A DNA stretch of 6,054 nucleotides. Origin: Leucobacter sp. Lineage in GTDB: Bacteria; Actinomycetota; Actinomycetes; Actinomycetales; Microbacteriaceae. This document shows positions 1 through 6,031 of the stretch, in pieces. Each line of letters starts with the position of its first letter. Position 1 is the stretch's first letter. The DNA is taken from assembly GCA_031178565.1 (NCBI GenBank), contig JAPSIU010000176.1, positions 1 through 6,054 of the forward strand, written 5' to 3'. The position numbers were made by a program, and so were the translations under genes. The notes beneath the pieces were generated by a model that had not been told where the DNA came from, searched no databases, and saw only the letters and a list, made by a program, of their open reading frames with translations.

Positions 1-264
1 GTCGAGAGCCTGCAGTACGACGACCAGATCGCGAAGGTCGCGGTCGTCGGCGCGGGCATGCGCACGAGCACGGGCGTCTCCGCGCAGCTGTTCCGGGCGC
101 TCTTCGAGGCCGGCATCAACATCGAGATGATCTCGACCTCCGAGATCCGGATCTCGGTCGTCACCCGGGCCGATCTGATGGACAAGGCGGTGCGCGTGCT
201 GCACACCGCCTTCGGCCTCGACGGCGACACCGAAGCAACCGTCTACGCCGGCACAGGCCGCTAG
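1..264 (+). CDS. lysC: Aspartate kinase, C-terminal ACT domain (partial, 5' end outside window)
   Basis: The frame is open from base 1 to the TAG at 262-264, giving the last 87 residues. Aspartate kinase phosphorylates aspartate, the first step towards lysine, threonine, methionine and diaminopimelate. The visible part is the regulatory ACT region: the motif VGAGM, then NIEMISTSEIRISVV, and the end VYAGTGR, which matches actinobacterial LysC to the last residue. The Thr-Ser of the STSE motif (codons at 136-141) is the position where, in Corynebacterium glutamicum, substitutions relieve lysine plus threonine feedback inhibition. Both residues have the inhibitable form here, so the enzyme is probably feedback controlled (inference). 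After VGAGM the sequence reads RTSTGV, where C. glutamicum has a Pro-Gly-Val, a small local difference. The ATG at 58 is internal to the domain and not a gene start. asd follows 14 bases downstream, as in the usual lysC-asd operon. Confidence 0.96.
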   Translation, partial: VESLQYDDQIAKVAVVGAGMRTSTGVSAQLFRALFEAGINIEMISTSEIRISVVTRADLMDKAVRVLHTAFGLDGDTEATVYAGTGR

Positions 265-270
265 AGAGGA
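264..270 (+). promoter_or_regulatory. Ribosome binding site of asd
   Basis: The purine run GAGAGGA lies directly after the lysC stop codon and ends 8 bases before the asd ATG at 279. It fixes that start and implies that asd is translated from the lysC transcript. Confidence 0.75.
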
Positions 271-278
271 ACACGGAC

Positions 279-1349
279 ATGGCTGAACAGCAGGGACTCT
301 CCGTCGCCGTCGTCGGTGCGACCGGTCAGGTGGGCGCGGTCATGCGCCGCCTGCTCGACGAGCGCGACTTCCCGGTCGGAAGCATCCGCTTCCTCTCCAG
401 CGCCCGCTCCGCGGGATCGACGCTCGAGTTCCGCGGCGAGCAGATCGTGGTCGAGGACGTCGCCACGGCCGACAAGAGCGGCATCGACATCGCGCTCTTC
501 TCCGCGGGAGGATCGGCCTCGAAGCAGTACTCCCCGCAGTTCGCCGAGGCCGGCGCGATCGTCATCGACAACTCGAGCGCCTGGCGCCTCGATCCCGAGG
601 TGCCGCTCGTCGTGAGCGAGGTGAACCCTCACGCCATCGACGACATCGTCGCAGCGGGCAAGGGCATCATCGCGAACCCGAACTGCACGACGATGGCCGC
701 CATGCCCGTCGTGAAAGCACTCGACGCCGAGGCAGGCCTCGAACGCCTGATCGTCACGACCTTCCAGGCGGTGTCGGGATCCGGTCTCGCCGGTGCCCGC
801 GAGCTCGCCGACCAGGCGGTTGCAGCCGTCGAAGCGGGCGGGATCGAGCGCCTCGTGCACGACGGTTCGGCCGTCGACTTCCCCGAGCCGCAGGTGTACG
901 TCAAGCCCATCGCCTTCGACGTGCTCCCGCTCGCGGGTTCGATCGTCGAGGACGGCGAGGGGGAGACCGACGAGGAGAAGAAGCTCCGCAATGAGAGCAG
1001 GAAGATTCTCGAGCTCCCCGATCTCCGCGTCGCGGGCACCTGCGTGCGCGTCCCGGTGTTCACCGGGCACTCGCTGTCGATCAACGCCGAGTTCGCCCGC
1101 CCGATCTCCGCGGACCGCGCCCGAGAGGTGCTTGCGGCGGCCCCCGGCGTCGAACTGAGCGACGTTCCCACCCCCCTCGAGGCCGCAGGGCAGGATCCCT
1201 CCTTCGTCGGCCGGATCCGCGAGGATCAGTCCGCACCAGAGGGGCGCGGACTCGTGTTCTTCATCTCCAACGACAACCTCCGCAAGGGCGCCGCGCTCAA
1301 CGCGGTGCAGATCGCGGAGCTCGTCGCGCAGAAGAAGCTCGCGGCGTAA
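279..1349 (+). CDS. asd: Aspartate-semialdehyde dehydrogenase
   Basis: A cytoplasmic enzyme of 356 residues that reduces 4-aspartyl phosphate with NADPH to aspartate 4-semialdehyde, the branch point to lysine/diaminopimelate and to threonine/methionine. The N-terminal nucleotide-binding loop VVGATGQVG is at residues 11-19 and FSAGGS at 74-79. The phosphate-binding DNSSAWR is at 97-103. The active-site cysteine is Cys136 in ANPNCTT, and the catalytic base is His264 in VPVFTGHSLSI. The segment TDEEKKLRNESRKIL is typical of actinobacterial members. Length is close to the ~345 residues of the family in Gram-positive bacteria. The ATG start has a good ribosome binding site and leaves the nucleotide-binding strand near residue 8, as expected. 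It is the second gene of the lysC-asd operon, and no transcription signal is visible between the two. The next gene downstream points the opposite way. Confidence 0.98.
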   Translation: MAEQQGLSVAVVGATGQVGAVMRRLLDERDFPVGSIRFLSSARSAGSTLEFRGEQIVVEDVATADKSGIDIALFSAGGSASKQYSPQFAEAGAIVIDNSSAWRLDPEVPLVVSEVNPHAIDDIVAAGKGIIANPNCTTMAAMPVVKALDAEAGLERLIVTTFQAVSGSGLAGARELADQAVAAVEAGGIERLVHDGSAVDFPEPQVYVKPIAFDVLPLAGSIVEDGEGETDEEKKLRNESRKILELPDLRVAGTCVRVPVFTGHSLSINAEFARPISADRAREVLAAAPGVELSDVPTPLEAAGQDPSFVGRIREDQSAPEGRGLVFFISNDNLRKGAALNAVQIAELVAQKKLAA

Positions 1350-1443
1350 CCGAGCCGGATTCCGTCCGAGCCGATTATTCCTGCCCGAGGCTTTCCGCGC
1401 GAACGTATCCCTCGGGCGGAAACAATCCCCTCGGGGAGGACGG
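1350..1443. other. Convergent intergenic gap with overlapping inverted repeats, possible terminator
   Basis: This is the 94-base gap between the 3' ends of asd (+) and the metallophosphoesterase gene (-). GCCCGAGG at 1383-1390 pairs perfectly with CCTCGGGC at 1410-1417 (8 bp, 19-base loop). TTTCCGC at 1392-1398 pairs perfectly with GCGGAAA at 1416-1422 (7 bp). A smaller 4-bp stem closes over 1426-1437. CCGAGCCG occurs twice, at 1350-1357 and 1366-1373. No run of T follows any stem on either strand, so this is not a textbook intrinsic terminator. In a convergent gap a structured 3' end or Rho-assisted terminator is the simplest reading. Confidence 0.4.
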
Positions 1444-2460
1444 CTACAGCGGCGCCTCGAGCGTGATGAGCGACGCCTCGGGGCGGCACGCGAAGCGAAC
1501 CGGCGCGTAGATCGAGTTGCCGAGCCCGGCGCTCACGTTCAGGAAGGCGGCGCGGTGCGCGTCGTACCAGACGCTCAGGCCGCGGGCCTGCGCGGTCGGT
1601 AGGTCGCAGTTCGCGGTGAGAGCACCCACGCCGGGAACACGAACCTGGCCTCCGTGCGTGTGACCGGCGAGGATCAGGTCGCAGCCCTCGTCGAGCAGCT
1701 CGCCGAGCGCCTGCTGGTAGGGCGCGTGCACGACACCGAGCCGGAGTGCGGGGGTCTGGGCTTCGTTCGCGTCGGAGTCGTCGGTCGCGGCGCTGCCAGT
1801 CGCGGCCTTGCCCACTGAGGGGGATGCCGCCCCAGCCGTCGCGGTCGTGCCGGTCGAGGCGTCGAGTGCGTTCGCAGCCTCGCGCATGGCCTCGGCGTCG
1901 TCGTAGCGGATGTGCGGATCGTTCAGTCCGAGCAGCTCGAACCGTGTTCCCCGAAGCTCGAGCCCCGTCGCGGAGTTGTTGAGGTTCAGACAGCCGAGAT
2001 CCTCGAGGCCCTGCGTGAGCGCCTCGTTGTCGAGGTCGGGCGTGCGCGTGCTCAGCCGGCTGGGCGCCATGAGGTACTTGAGCGGGTTCTTGAGCATCGG
2101 CCCGTAGTAGTCGTTCGAGCCGTGCACGAACACGACGGGCGCGGTCTCCGCGAGCGGCTGCAGCGCCTGCAGGAGCGCGGGCCTCGCCTGCTGATGCCCC
2201 ATCAGGTCGCCCGTGAGCACCACGAGATCGGGACGGAGCTCGGCGAGCGAGCGCAGCCAGTTGATCTTGTTCGTCTGCCACGGGGCGAGGTGCAGATCGG
2301 AGAGCTGGAGCAGGCGGACCGGGGCGGCCCCCTCGGTGAGCAGGGGCAGCGTGTGCCGGCGAACCGTGAAGAGTCTCCGCTCGATGAGCGTGGACCAGAG
2401 GGCCACACCGGTTGCGGCCACCCCGAGGGTGGCCGCAACCGAGCGCGATGAGCACGTCAC
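1444..2460 (-). CDS. Membrane-anchored metallophosphoesterase (Rv3683-like)
   Basis: A 338-residue protein of the calcineurin-like metallophosphoesterase superfamily, which uses two metal ions to hydrolyse phosphoester bonds; the substrate is unknown. Residues 8-26 form a short hydrophobic segment, probably one membrane anchor. Motifs in order: SDLHL (Asp55, His57), TGDLMGH (Asp85), GSNDYYGP at 114-121 in place of the common GNHD/E, VVHAP (His245), and AGHTHGGQV (His267, His269). The end SAGLGNSIYAPVRF resembles actinobacterial homologues. Residues about 200-237 are a Thr/Ala/Ser/Asp-rich, probably disordered insertion between the two halves of the metal site. The start is a GTG 5 bases after the penicillin-binding protein stop, with GGGGA about 9 bases upstream. 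This indicates translational coupling in a ponA2-phosphoesterase operon. A later GTG (codon 19) would remove most of the anchor. A role in the envelope follows from context only. Confidence 0.9.
   Translation of the reverse strand: MTCSSRSVAATLGVAATGVALWSTLIERRLFTVRRHTLPLLTEGAAPVRLLQLSDLHLAPWQTNKINWLRSLAELRPDLVVLTGDLMGHQQARPALLQALQPLAETAPVVFVHGSNDYYGPMLKNPLKYLMAPSRLSTRTPDLDNEALTQGLEDLGCLNLNNSATGLELRGTRFELLGLNDPHIRYDDAEAMREAANALDASTGTTATAGAASPSVGKAATGSAATDDSDANEAQTPALRLGVVHAPYQQALGELLDEGCDLILAGHTHGGQVRVPGVGALTANCDLPTAQARGLSVWYDAHRAAFLNVSAGLGNSIYAPVRFACRPEASLITLEAPL
2409..2441 (-). other. Perfect 15-bp inverted repeat at the 5' end of the metallophosphoesterase gene
   Basis: CGGTTGCGGCCACCC (2409-2423) is the exact reverse complement of 2427-2441, leaving a 3-base centre CGA. 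In the transcript of the minus-strand operon it would form a very stable GC-rich hairpin. It starts about 25 bases after the penicillin-binding protein stop and lies within codons 7-18 of the next gene. No T-run follows in the direction of transcription. Confidence 0.85.
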
Positions 2461-2465
2461 GGGTG

Positions 2466-5117
2466 TCAGTCCCCGCCCTTGCCGCAGGACAGGGTGAGTG
2501 TGACCTGACCGCTGGCACGGGCTTCTGTGCCGCTCGCAGGATCGACCGAGACCACCTGGTCCTTCTTCGGGTCGGCTCTGCCCTCGCCCTCGCAGGTGAA
2601 GCGGACGGAGGAGAAGCCCGCTCCGTTCAGCGTCGCCTTCGCATCGTTGCCCGTCTGACCCGCGAGGCCGTCCGGTACGACGGCAGCCTGCCCGTTGCTG
2701 ACGTAGACGGTGATGTCGGAGCCGAGTCCGACGGAGGAGCCGGCCTCGGGGCTCGAGCTGGCGGCGCGTCCCTGAGCCACGGACGAGTCGACCTCGCCGC
2801 CGTTGGAGACCGTGAAGCCGAGCCCAGTGAGCATCGCGGAGGCCTCCTCGAAGCTCTGCCCCTTCACGTCGGGCACCTCGATCATGGTCGTACGGGTCGC
2901 GGCCGACGAGGGCTCGGGGAACGGGGTGCCGCCGTACTTCTGGTCGGCGACGTTCATCATCGCCGGCCAGATCACCGTGTCGGCGGTCTGGATACCCATT
3001 CCGTACGTGGACACGCGGTCCCAGCTGCCGTCGGCCAACTGAATGGGCCCGGCGTTGCCGACCCAGGTCGCGGTGGAGACGGTCGAACTCGCCCCCACGG
3101 TCCAGTTGTCCTTCACGTCATCGGTGGTACCCGTCTTCGCGAGGTGCGGGACGCCCGCCGCGGACCGCGCGTGGTTCGCAAGGCCGTTGTTGACCGTGTA
3201 CTCGAGGGCGTAAGCGACGCCCGCGGCGACCTCGGGAAGGACGCCCTGCGAGCACCCCCTCTTCGTGAACGGGACGGGCTTGTCGTCGGAGTCGAGGATC
3301 TGGTCGATCGGCACGGGGCTGCAGACCGTGCCGTTGCCGGCGAATGCGCCGTAGGCCGCGGACATCGTGATGGGCGCGATCTCGTCGATGCCGCCGTAGA
3401 CGTTCGACGGCACCATCGAGAGATCGCGGAAGCCCCCGTTGAGCGTCGGCACGGCCGGTCGGCTCGGATCGCCCTCGGCCGGGGCGAGATCCGAGGCCCG
3501 GTGGATCCCGAGGCTCTGCGCCGTCTGGAAGGTCTCGCAGAGGTCCATCCGCTGCTGCATGGAGACGAGGCCACCGTTGACCGACTGCGCGATCGCGGTG
3601 AGCACCGGCTTGTTGCCCTTCGTGCCCTCGTTGTCGTTCGTGAAGCTGAAGGAGCCGAAACCGTAGACGCCGTCGGGCAGGCAGGACGCGCGGAACGAGT
3701 TCTCCTGCACGGAGCGGCCGTTCACGTTGACGATGTCGCGCACCGAGTGCCCCGTGCGGATCCACTCGGCGAGTGTGATCGGCTTGAACGTCGAGCCGAC
3801 CTGGAAGCCGCTCGAACCGCCGTATTCGTAGTCCGTGTTGTAGTTGACCGTCGTGTAGCGGGGGTCAGCGTCGATAACTTCTTTGGCGTTGTTGAACGGC
3901 CTGTTCTGCACCATCGCGAGCACGCGCCCGGTGCCGACCTCGGTGCTGACGCTCGCGCCGCCGACATCGATGCCGTCCATGATCGCGGGGACGGTCGACT
4001 GCATGGCGGCGAGGCCGGCCGTCTGCATGTCGAGGTCGATCGTCGTCATGATCTTGTAGCCGCCGCGGCTGAACTTGAATTCGCGCTCCTCGGGGGTCTT
4101 GCCGAAGTTCGGGTCCTGCTTGATGTAGCGCAGCACGTAATCGCAGAAGTGCCCGACGCCGAAGTTCTGCTCGGCGACGTTGCACCCCGCGACGCGCGGC
4201 TTGATCGTGGGCGTGACAGGGGTCGCGACCGCCTCGTCGTACTGCGCCTGGGTGATCTTGCCGTGGTTCAGCATGCTGCCGAGGATCTTGTCGCGGCGCT
4301 CCTGGTTCGCGGGAATGTTCTCGGGAACGTCGATCTGCAGCTTGCCCGGGTTGTTGACGGTCGCCACGAGGCTCGCCGCCTCGGCGAGGGACAGATCCTT
4401 CGCGGACTTGCTGAAGTAGTACTGCGCGGCCGACTCGATCCCGTAGATCTGGCGGCCGAAGAGGGCGATGTTGAGGTACCCGAGCAGGATCTCGTCCTTC
4501 GAGAACTTCTTCTCGATGCTGATCGCGTACTTCATCTCCTTGAGCTTGCGATCGAAGTCCTGGCGCATCGCGTTCTCATAGGCCTTCTTCTGCTCCTCCT
4601 TGTCGGGGATCGCGATGGCCTCCTGCACGAGCACGTTGCGCACGTACTGCATGGTGATCGTCGACGCCCCCGAGAAGCCGGTGCCGGCCGCGTTCTGCAG
4701 GGCCGCGCGACCCGTCGCGAGCACGTCGACGCCCCCGTGGGTGTAGAAGCGCGGGTCCTCCTCGGCGACCGCCGCGTCCTTCACGAACTGGGAGATGTTG
4801 TCCCAACTGACCATCTCGCGGTTCTGGTCGTAGAAGGTCGCGAGCTCGTAGACGGTGCCGTCGCTGCCGGTCGCGTAGAGCGAGGACGGCTCGGCGAGTT
4901 GTCCCGGATCAAGGTGGTTCGGGAGCTTCTCGAAGATGTCGACCGCCGAGACGGCCGCGGCGCCGCTCACGGCGACTACCGGCGTGACCGCGGCGGTGAT
5001 GAGCACACCGGCCACGGCGCTCATCGCGACGGCTCCGAGGATTCCGCCGAGAGCTCCGCCCGCGCTGCGGGGCCTGACCGAGCGGATGCGCGAAGACTTG
5101 GATGTCTGAGGGGTCAT
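2466..5117 (-). CDS. ponA2: Bifunctional class A penicillin-binding protein with PASTA domains (PonA2 type)
   Basis: An 883-residue peptidoglycan synthase that polymerises lipid II (glycosyltransferase) and cross-links stem peptides (transpeptidase) outside the membrane. After a basic start, residues ~21-55 form the membrane segment. The GT51 domain spans ~90-265, with catalytic Glu120 in EDPRFYTHGGVD, GASTITMQYVRN at 150-161, and EKKFSKDEILLGYLN at 202-216. The transpeptidase has its nucleophile Ser442 in STFK (442-445), SVN at 512-514 and KTGT at 661-664. Two PASTA domains follow at ~746-808 and ~811-878. The protein has exactly eight cysteines, all outside the membrane. A frame running upstream to 5315 would overlap the divergent gene. 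The ATG at 5117 is preferred because the protein then begins just before the membrane segment, as in related proteins. There is no Shine-Dalgarno sequence, so leaderless translation is likely. The symbol rests on the PASTA domains and the phosphoesterase neighbour. Confidence 0.95.
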   Translation of the reverse strand: MTPQTSKSSRIRSVRPRSAGGALGGILGAVAMSAVAGVLITAAVTPVVAVSGAAAVSAVDIFEKLPNHLDPGQLAEPSSLYATGSDGTVYELATFYDQNREMVSWDNISQFVKDAAVAEEDPRFYTHGGVDVLATGRAALQNAAGTGFSGASTITMQYVRNVLVQEAIAIPDKEEQKKAYENAMRQDFDRKLKEMKYAISIEKKFSKDEILLGYLNIALFGRQIYGIESAAQYYFSKSAKDLSLAEAASLVATVNNPGKLQIDVPENIPANQERRDKILGSMLNHGKITQAQYDEAVATPVTPTIKPRVAGCNVAEQNFGVGHFCDYVLRYIKQDPNFGKTPEEREFKFSRGGYKIMTTIDLDMQTAGLAAMQSTVPAIMDGIDVGGASVSTEVGTGRVLAMVQNRPFNNAKEVIDADPRYTTVNYNTDYEYGGSSGFQVGSTFKPITLAEWIRTGHSVRDIVNVNGRSVQENSFRASCLPDGVYGFGSFSFTNDNEGTKGNKPVLTAIAQSVNGGLVSMQQRMDLCETFQTAQSLGIHRASDLAPAEGDPSRPAVPTLNGGFRDLSMVPSNVYGGIDEIAPITMSAAYGAFAGNGTVCSPVPIDQILDSDDKPVPFTKRGCSQGVLPEVAAGVAYALEYTVNNGLANHARSAAGVPHLAKTGTTDDVKDNWTVGASSTVSTATWVGNAGPIQLADGSWDRVSTYGMGIQTADTVIWPAMMNVADQKYGGTPFPEPSSAATRTTMIEVPDVKGQSFEEASAMLTGLGFTVSNGGEVDSSVAQGRAASSSPEAGSSVGLGSDITVYVSNGQAAVVPDGLAGQTGNDAKATLNGAGFSSVRFTCEGEGRADPKKDQVVSVDPASGTEARASGQVTLTLSCGKGGD

Positions 5118-5122
5118 AGAAT
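5117..5122 (+). promoter_or_regulatory. Candidate -10 element for the DUF4177-RidA operon
   Basis: TAGAAT matches the TATAAT consensus at five of six positions and would start transcription near 5129, giving an untranslated leader of about 100 bases. The only -35-like hexamer nearby, TTGGAT at 5098-5103, is 13 bases away, which is too close. It lies over the divergent ponA2 start codon and next to its candidate -10, so both promoters cannot be occupied together. A second possibility is CTGACA at 5141-5146 as a -35, but it lacks a convincing -10. Confidence 0.3.
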
Positions 5123-5124
5123 CT

Positions 5125-5130
5125 AGAGTA
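5125..5130 (-). promoter_or_regulatory. Candidate -10 element for a leaderless ponA2 transcript
   Basis: Read on the minus strand the bases are TACTCT, matching the actinobacterial TANNNT pattern. Exactly 7 bases separate it from the ATG at 5117, which is the spacing that places transcription initiation on the start codon itself. No ribosome binding site lies in the same stretch. No good -35 hexamer is seen at 17 bases. An alternative pair, TTGTCA with TAGATT 16 bases apart, would start transcription after the ATG and is less likely. Confidence 0.4.
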
Positions 5131-5217
5131 AGCGACGTAGCTGACAAACGACGAAGCGAACGCCGTACGCACTCGGGCGTGCGATCCTCGCCGTCCGGCC
5201 GAAACCGTCGACGATCC

Positions 5218-5224
5218 AAAGGAG
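5218..5224 (+). promoter_or_regulatory. Ribosome binding site deciding the DUF4177 start
   Basis: AAAGGAG is a near-perfect anti-16S complement ending 8 bases before the GTG at 5233. It selects this GTG over the in-frame GTG at 5179, which has no such site and would add a basic, non-conserved leader. Confidence 0.85.
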
Positions 5225-5232
5225 ATCCGTAC

Positions 5233-5400
5233 GTGAGTGAATCCACCGAGGCCCCGCGCTGGGAGTACTTCGTGACACCGCTGATGCTGCACAAGGAGGC
5301 CCAGATCCTGAACAACTGGGGCGCTCAGGGTTGGGAGCTCGTGCAGATCATCGAGGGACCGGCCGGCGGAAACGTCGCATACATGAAGAGGAAGGCCTGA
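5233..5400 (+). CDS. Small DUF4177-family protein
   Basis: A 55-residue soluble protein with the pattern WEYFVTPL near the start, then LNNWGAQGWELVQI and a final AYMKRKA. This is the aromatic/Gly pattern of DUF4177 proteins, a family of small proteins of no known biochemical function. There is no signal peptide or membrane segment. Start: GTG with a strong ribosome binding site; the encoded protein begins just before the conserved Trp-Glu-Tyr. The stop codon is one base before the RidA start, and the RidA ribosome binding site lies inside this gene's last codons, so the two are surely co-transcribed and probably translationally coupled. It is divergent from ponA2. From memory, M. tuberculosis has a similar tiny gene next to its RidA-like gene near ponA2 (Rv3678A/Rv3678c). 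I can assign no reaction to it. Confidence 0.88.
   Translation: MSESTEAPRWEYFVTPLMLHKEAQILNNWGAQGWELVQIIEGPAGGNVAYMKRKA
5388..5395 (+). promoter_or_regulatory. Ribosome binding site of the RidA-family gene, inside the DUF4177 gene
   Basis: GAGGAAGG in the last codons of the upstream gene ends 6 bases before the ATG at 5402. It supports that start and coupled translation of the pair. Confidence 0.75.
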
Positions 5401-5401
5401 C

Positions 5402-5878
5402 ATGTCATCAGTGATCGAGGAACGACTGAGCGAACTCGGCTACGAGGTGCCCGACGTGGCCGCCGCAGTCGCGGCCTACGTGCCCGCGCTGCGCGACGGG
5501 AACTACGTCTACACCGCGGGGCAGCTGCCCTTCGTGGACGGGAAACTCCCCGTGACGGGAAAGGTCGGCGAGGGCGAGGGGCTCGTCTATCCCGAGCAGG
5601 CGGAGGAGCTCGCACGCCTGTGCGCGCTGAACGCGCTGGCGGCCGCTCGCGGTGTTCTCGGGTCGCTCGACAAGATCAGCCAGGTCGTGAAGGTGACCGC
5701 ATTCGTCGCCTCCGATCCCTCGTTCACCGGGCAGCCCGGCGTGGCGAACGGTGCATCCGTGTTCCTCGGCCGAGTATTCGGTGACCTCGGCATTCACGTG
5801 CGCTCGGCCGTGGGCGTCGCGGTGCTGCCGCTCGACGCCCCAGTCGAGATCGAGTTCGTGTTCAAGGTCCAGGACTGA
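5402..5878 (+). CDS. RidA (YjgF/YER057c/UK114) family protein
   Basis: A 158-residue cytoplasmic protein. Classical RidA proteins deaminate reactive enamine/imine intermediates made by PLP enzymes such as threonine dehydratase; other subfamilies have unknown activity. Seen here: VYTAGQLPF at 36-44 (the usual SGQxP strand), VVKVTAFVAS at 95-104, and the signature RSAVGVAVLPLDAPVEIEF at 134-152. That signature includes Arg134, which in RidA binds the substrate carboxylate, and Glu149. It is longer than the ~128-residue archetype because of an N-terminal helix (residues 1-25), placing it in the longer subfamily common in actinobacteria. The canonical deaminase activity is therefore plausible but not certain. 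It is the last gene of a two-gene operon with DUF4177 and is followed by a strong stem-loop. Confidence 0.93.
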   Translation: MSSVIEERLSELGYEVPDVAAAVAAYVPALRDGNYVYTAGQLPFVDGKLPVTGKVGEGEGLVYPEQAEELARLCALNALAAARGVLGSLDKISQVVKVTAFVASDPSFTGQPGVANGASVFLGRVFGDLGIHVRSAVGVAVLPLDAPVEIEFVFKVQD

Positions 5879-5887
5879 CGAACGACG

Positions 5888-5929
5888 GAGGGCCGGGATC
5901 CTGAATCGGATCCCGGCCCTCAGCGGTTT
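5888..5929 (+). terminator. Stem-loop terminator after the RidA-family gene
   Basis: GAGGGCCGGGATCC (5888-5901) pairs perfectly with 5908-5921: a 14-bp stem with a 6-base loop TGAATC, beginning 10 bases after the stop codon. Only a short TTT (5927-5929) follows, typical of high-GC actinobacterial terminators that lack a long U-tract. Confidence 0.8.
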
Positions 5930-5945
5930 CAGCTCACGCTATGCT

Positions 5946-5969
5946 GGCGCGTTTCACCCTGAGCGCTCC
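5946..5969 (+). repeat. 24-base direct repeat, copy 1
   Basis: The 24 bases from GGCGCGTTTCACC to GAGCGCTCC recur without mismatch at 6008-6031. Both flanking bases differ, so the repeat length is exactly 24. It also contains the arm CGCGTTTCACC (5948-5958), which is inverted at 5997-6007. Confidence 0.92.
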
Positions 5970-6007
5970 CGGCTCGGTGGAGCCGGCGCGGACCGCGGTG
6001 AAACGCG
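5948..6007. repeat. 60-base palindromic repeat unit with internal hairpin
   Basis: The unit is bounded by CGCGTTTCACC (5948-5958) and its exact reverse complement GGTGAAACGCG (5997-6007). In the middle CCGGCTC (5969-5975) and GAGCCGG (5980-5986) form a 7-bp stem with a 4-base loop. The right arm also pairs with the next copy of the left arm (6010-6020) across only two bases. No reading frame of note crosses the stretch from 5931 to the window end. Confidence 0.7.
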
Positions 6008-6031
6008 GGCGCGTTTCACCCTGAGCGCTCC
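6008..6031 (+). repeat. 24-base direct repeat, copy 2
   Basis: Identical to 5946-5969, offset by 62 bases. The sequence after it (6032-6054) diverges from unit 1, though CCGAGCCG at 6040-6047 is the reverse complement of 5970-5977. The unit is cut by the end of the window. Confidence 0.92.

Noticed and set aside
261..1070. A 269-codon minus-strand frame antisense to asd
   Set aside because: Same codon-on-codon register opposite a certain gene; low-complexity Arg/Asp/Gly product without motifs.
1226..2518. A 430-codon minus-strand frame overlapping the metallophosphoesterase gene
   Set aside because: Arg/Ala/Pro-rich out-of-frame shadow; the overlapped frame encodes the conserved phosphoesterase motifs.
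2412..5126. A 904-codon open frame on the plus strand, antisense to ponA2
   Set aside because: Its codons lie exactly opposite the ponA2 codons, so a stop appears only where ponA2 uses TTA, CTA or TCA, which are rare at this GC content. The product is Arg/Asp/Val/Gly-rich with no recognisable domain, while ponA2 has every catalytic motif.
5179..5232. Longer DUF4177 protein from the GTG at 5179
   Set aside because: No ribosome binding site there, the added residues are Arg/Ser-rich and unlike the family, and AAAGGAG points to the GTG at 5233.
5118..5315. N-terminal extension of the penicillin-binding protein up to a TTG at 5315
   Set aside because: It would overlap most of the DUF4177 gene, adds non-conserved sequence before the membrane segment, and the ATG at 5117 has a well-placed promoter element.
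5888..5929. Terminator stem as part of the terminal repeat family
   Set aside because: Its arms share no sequence with the 24-base repeat and it sits right after the RidA stop, so an ordinary terminator explains it.
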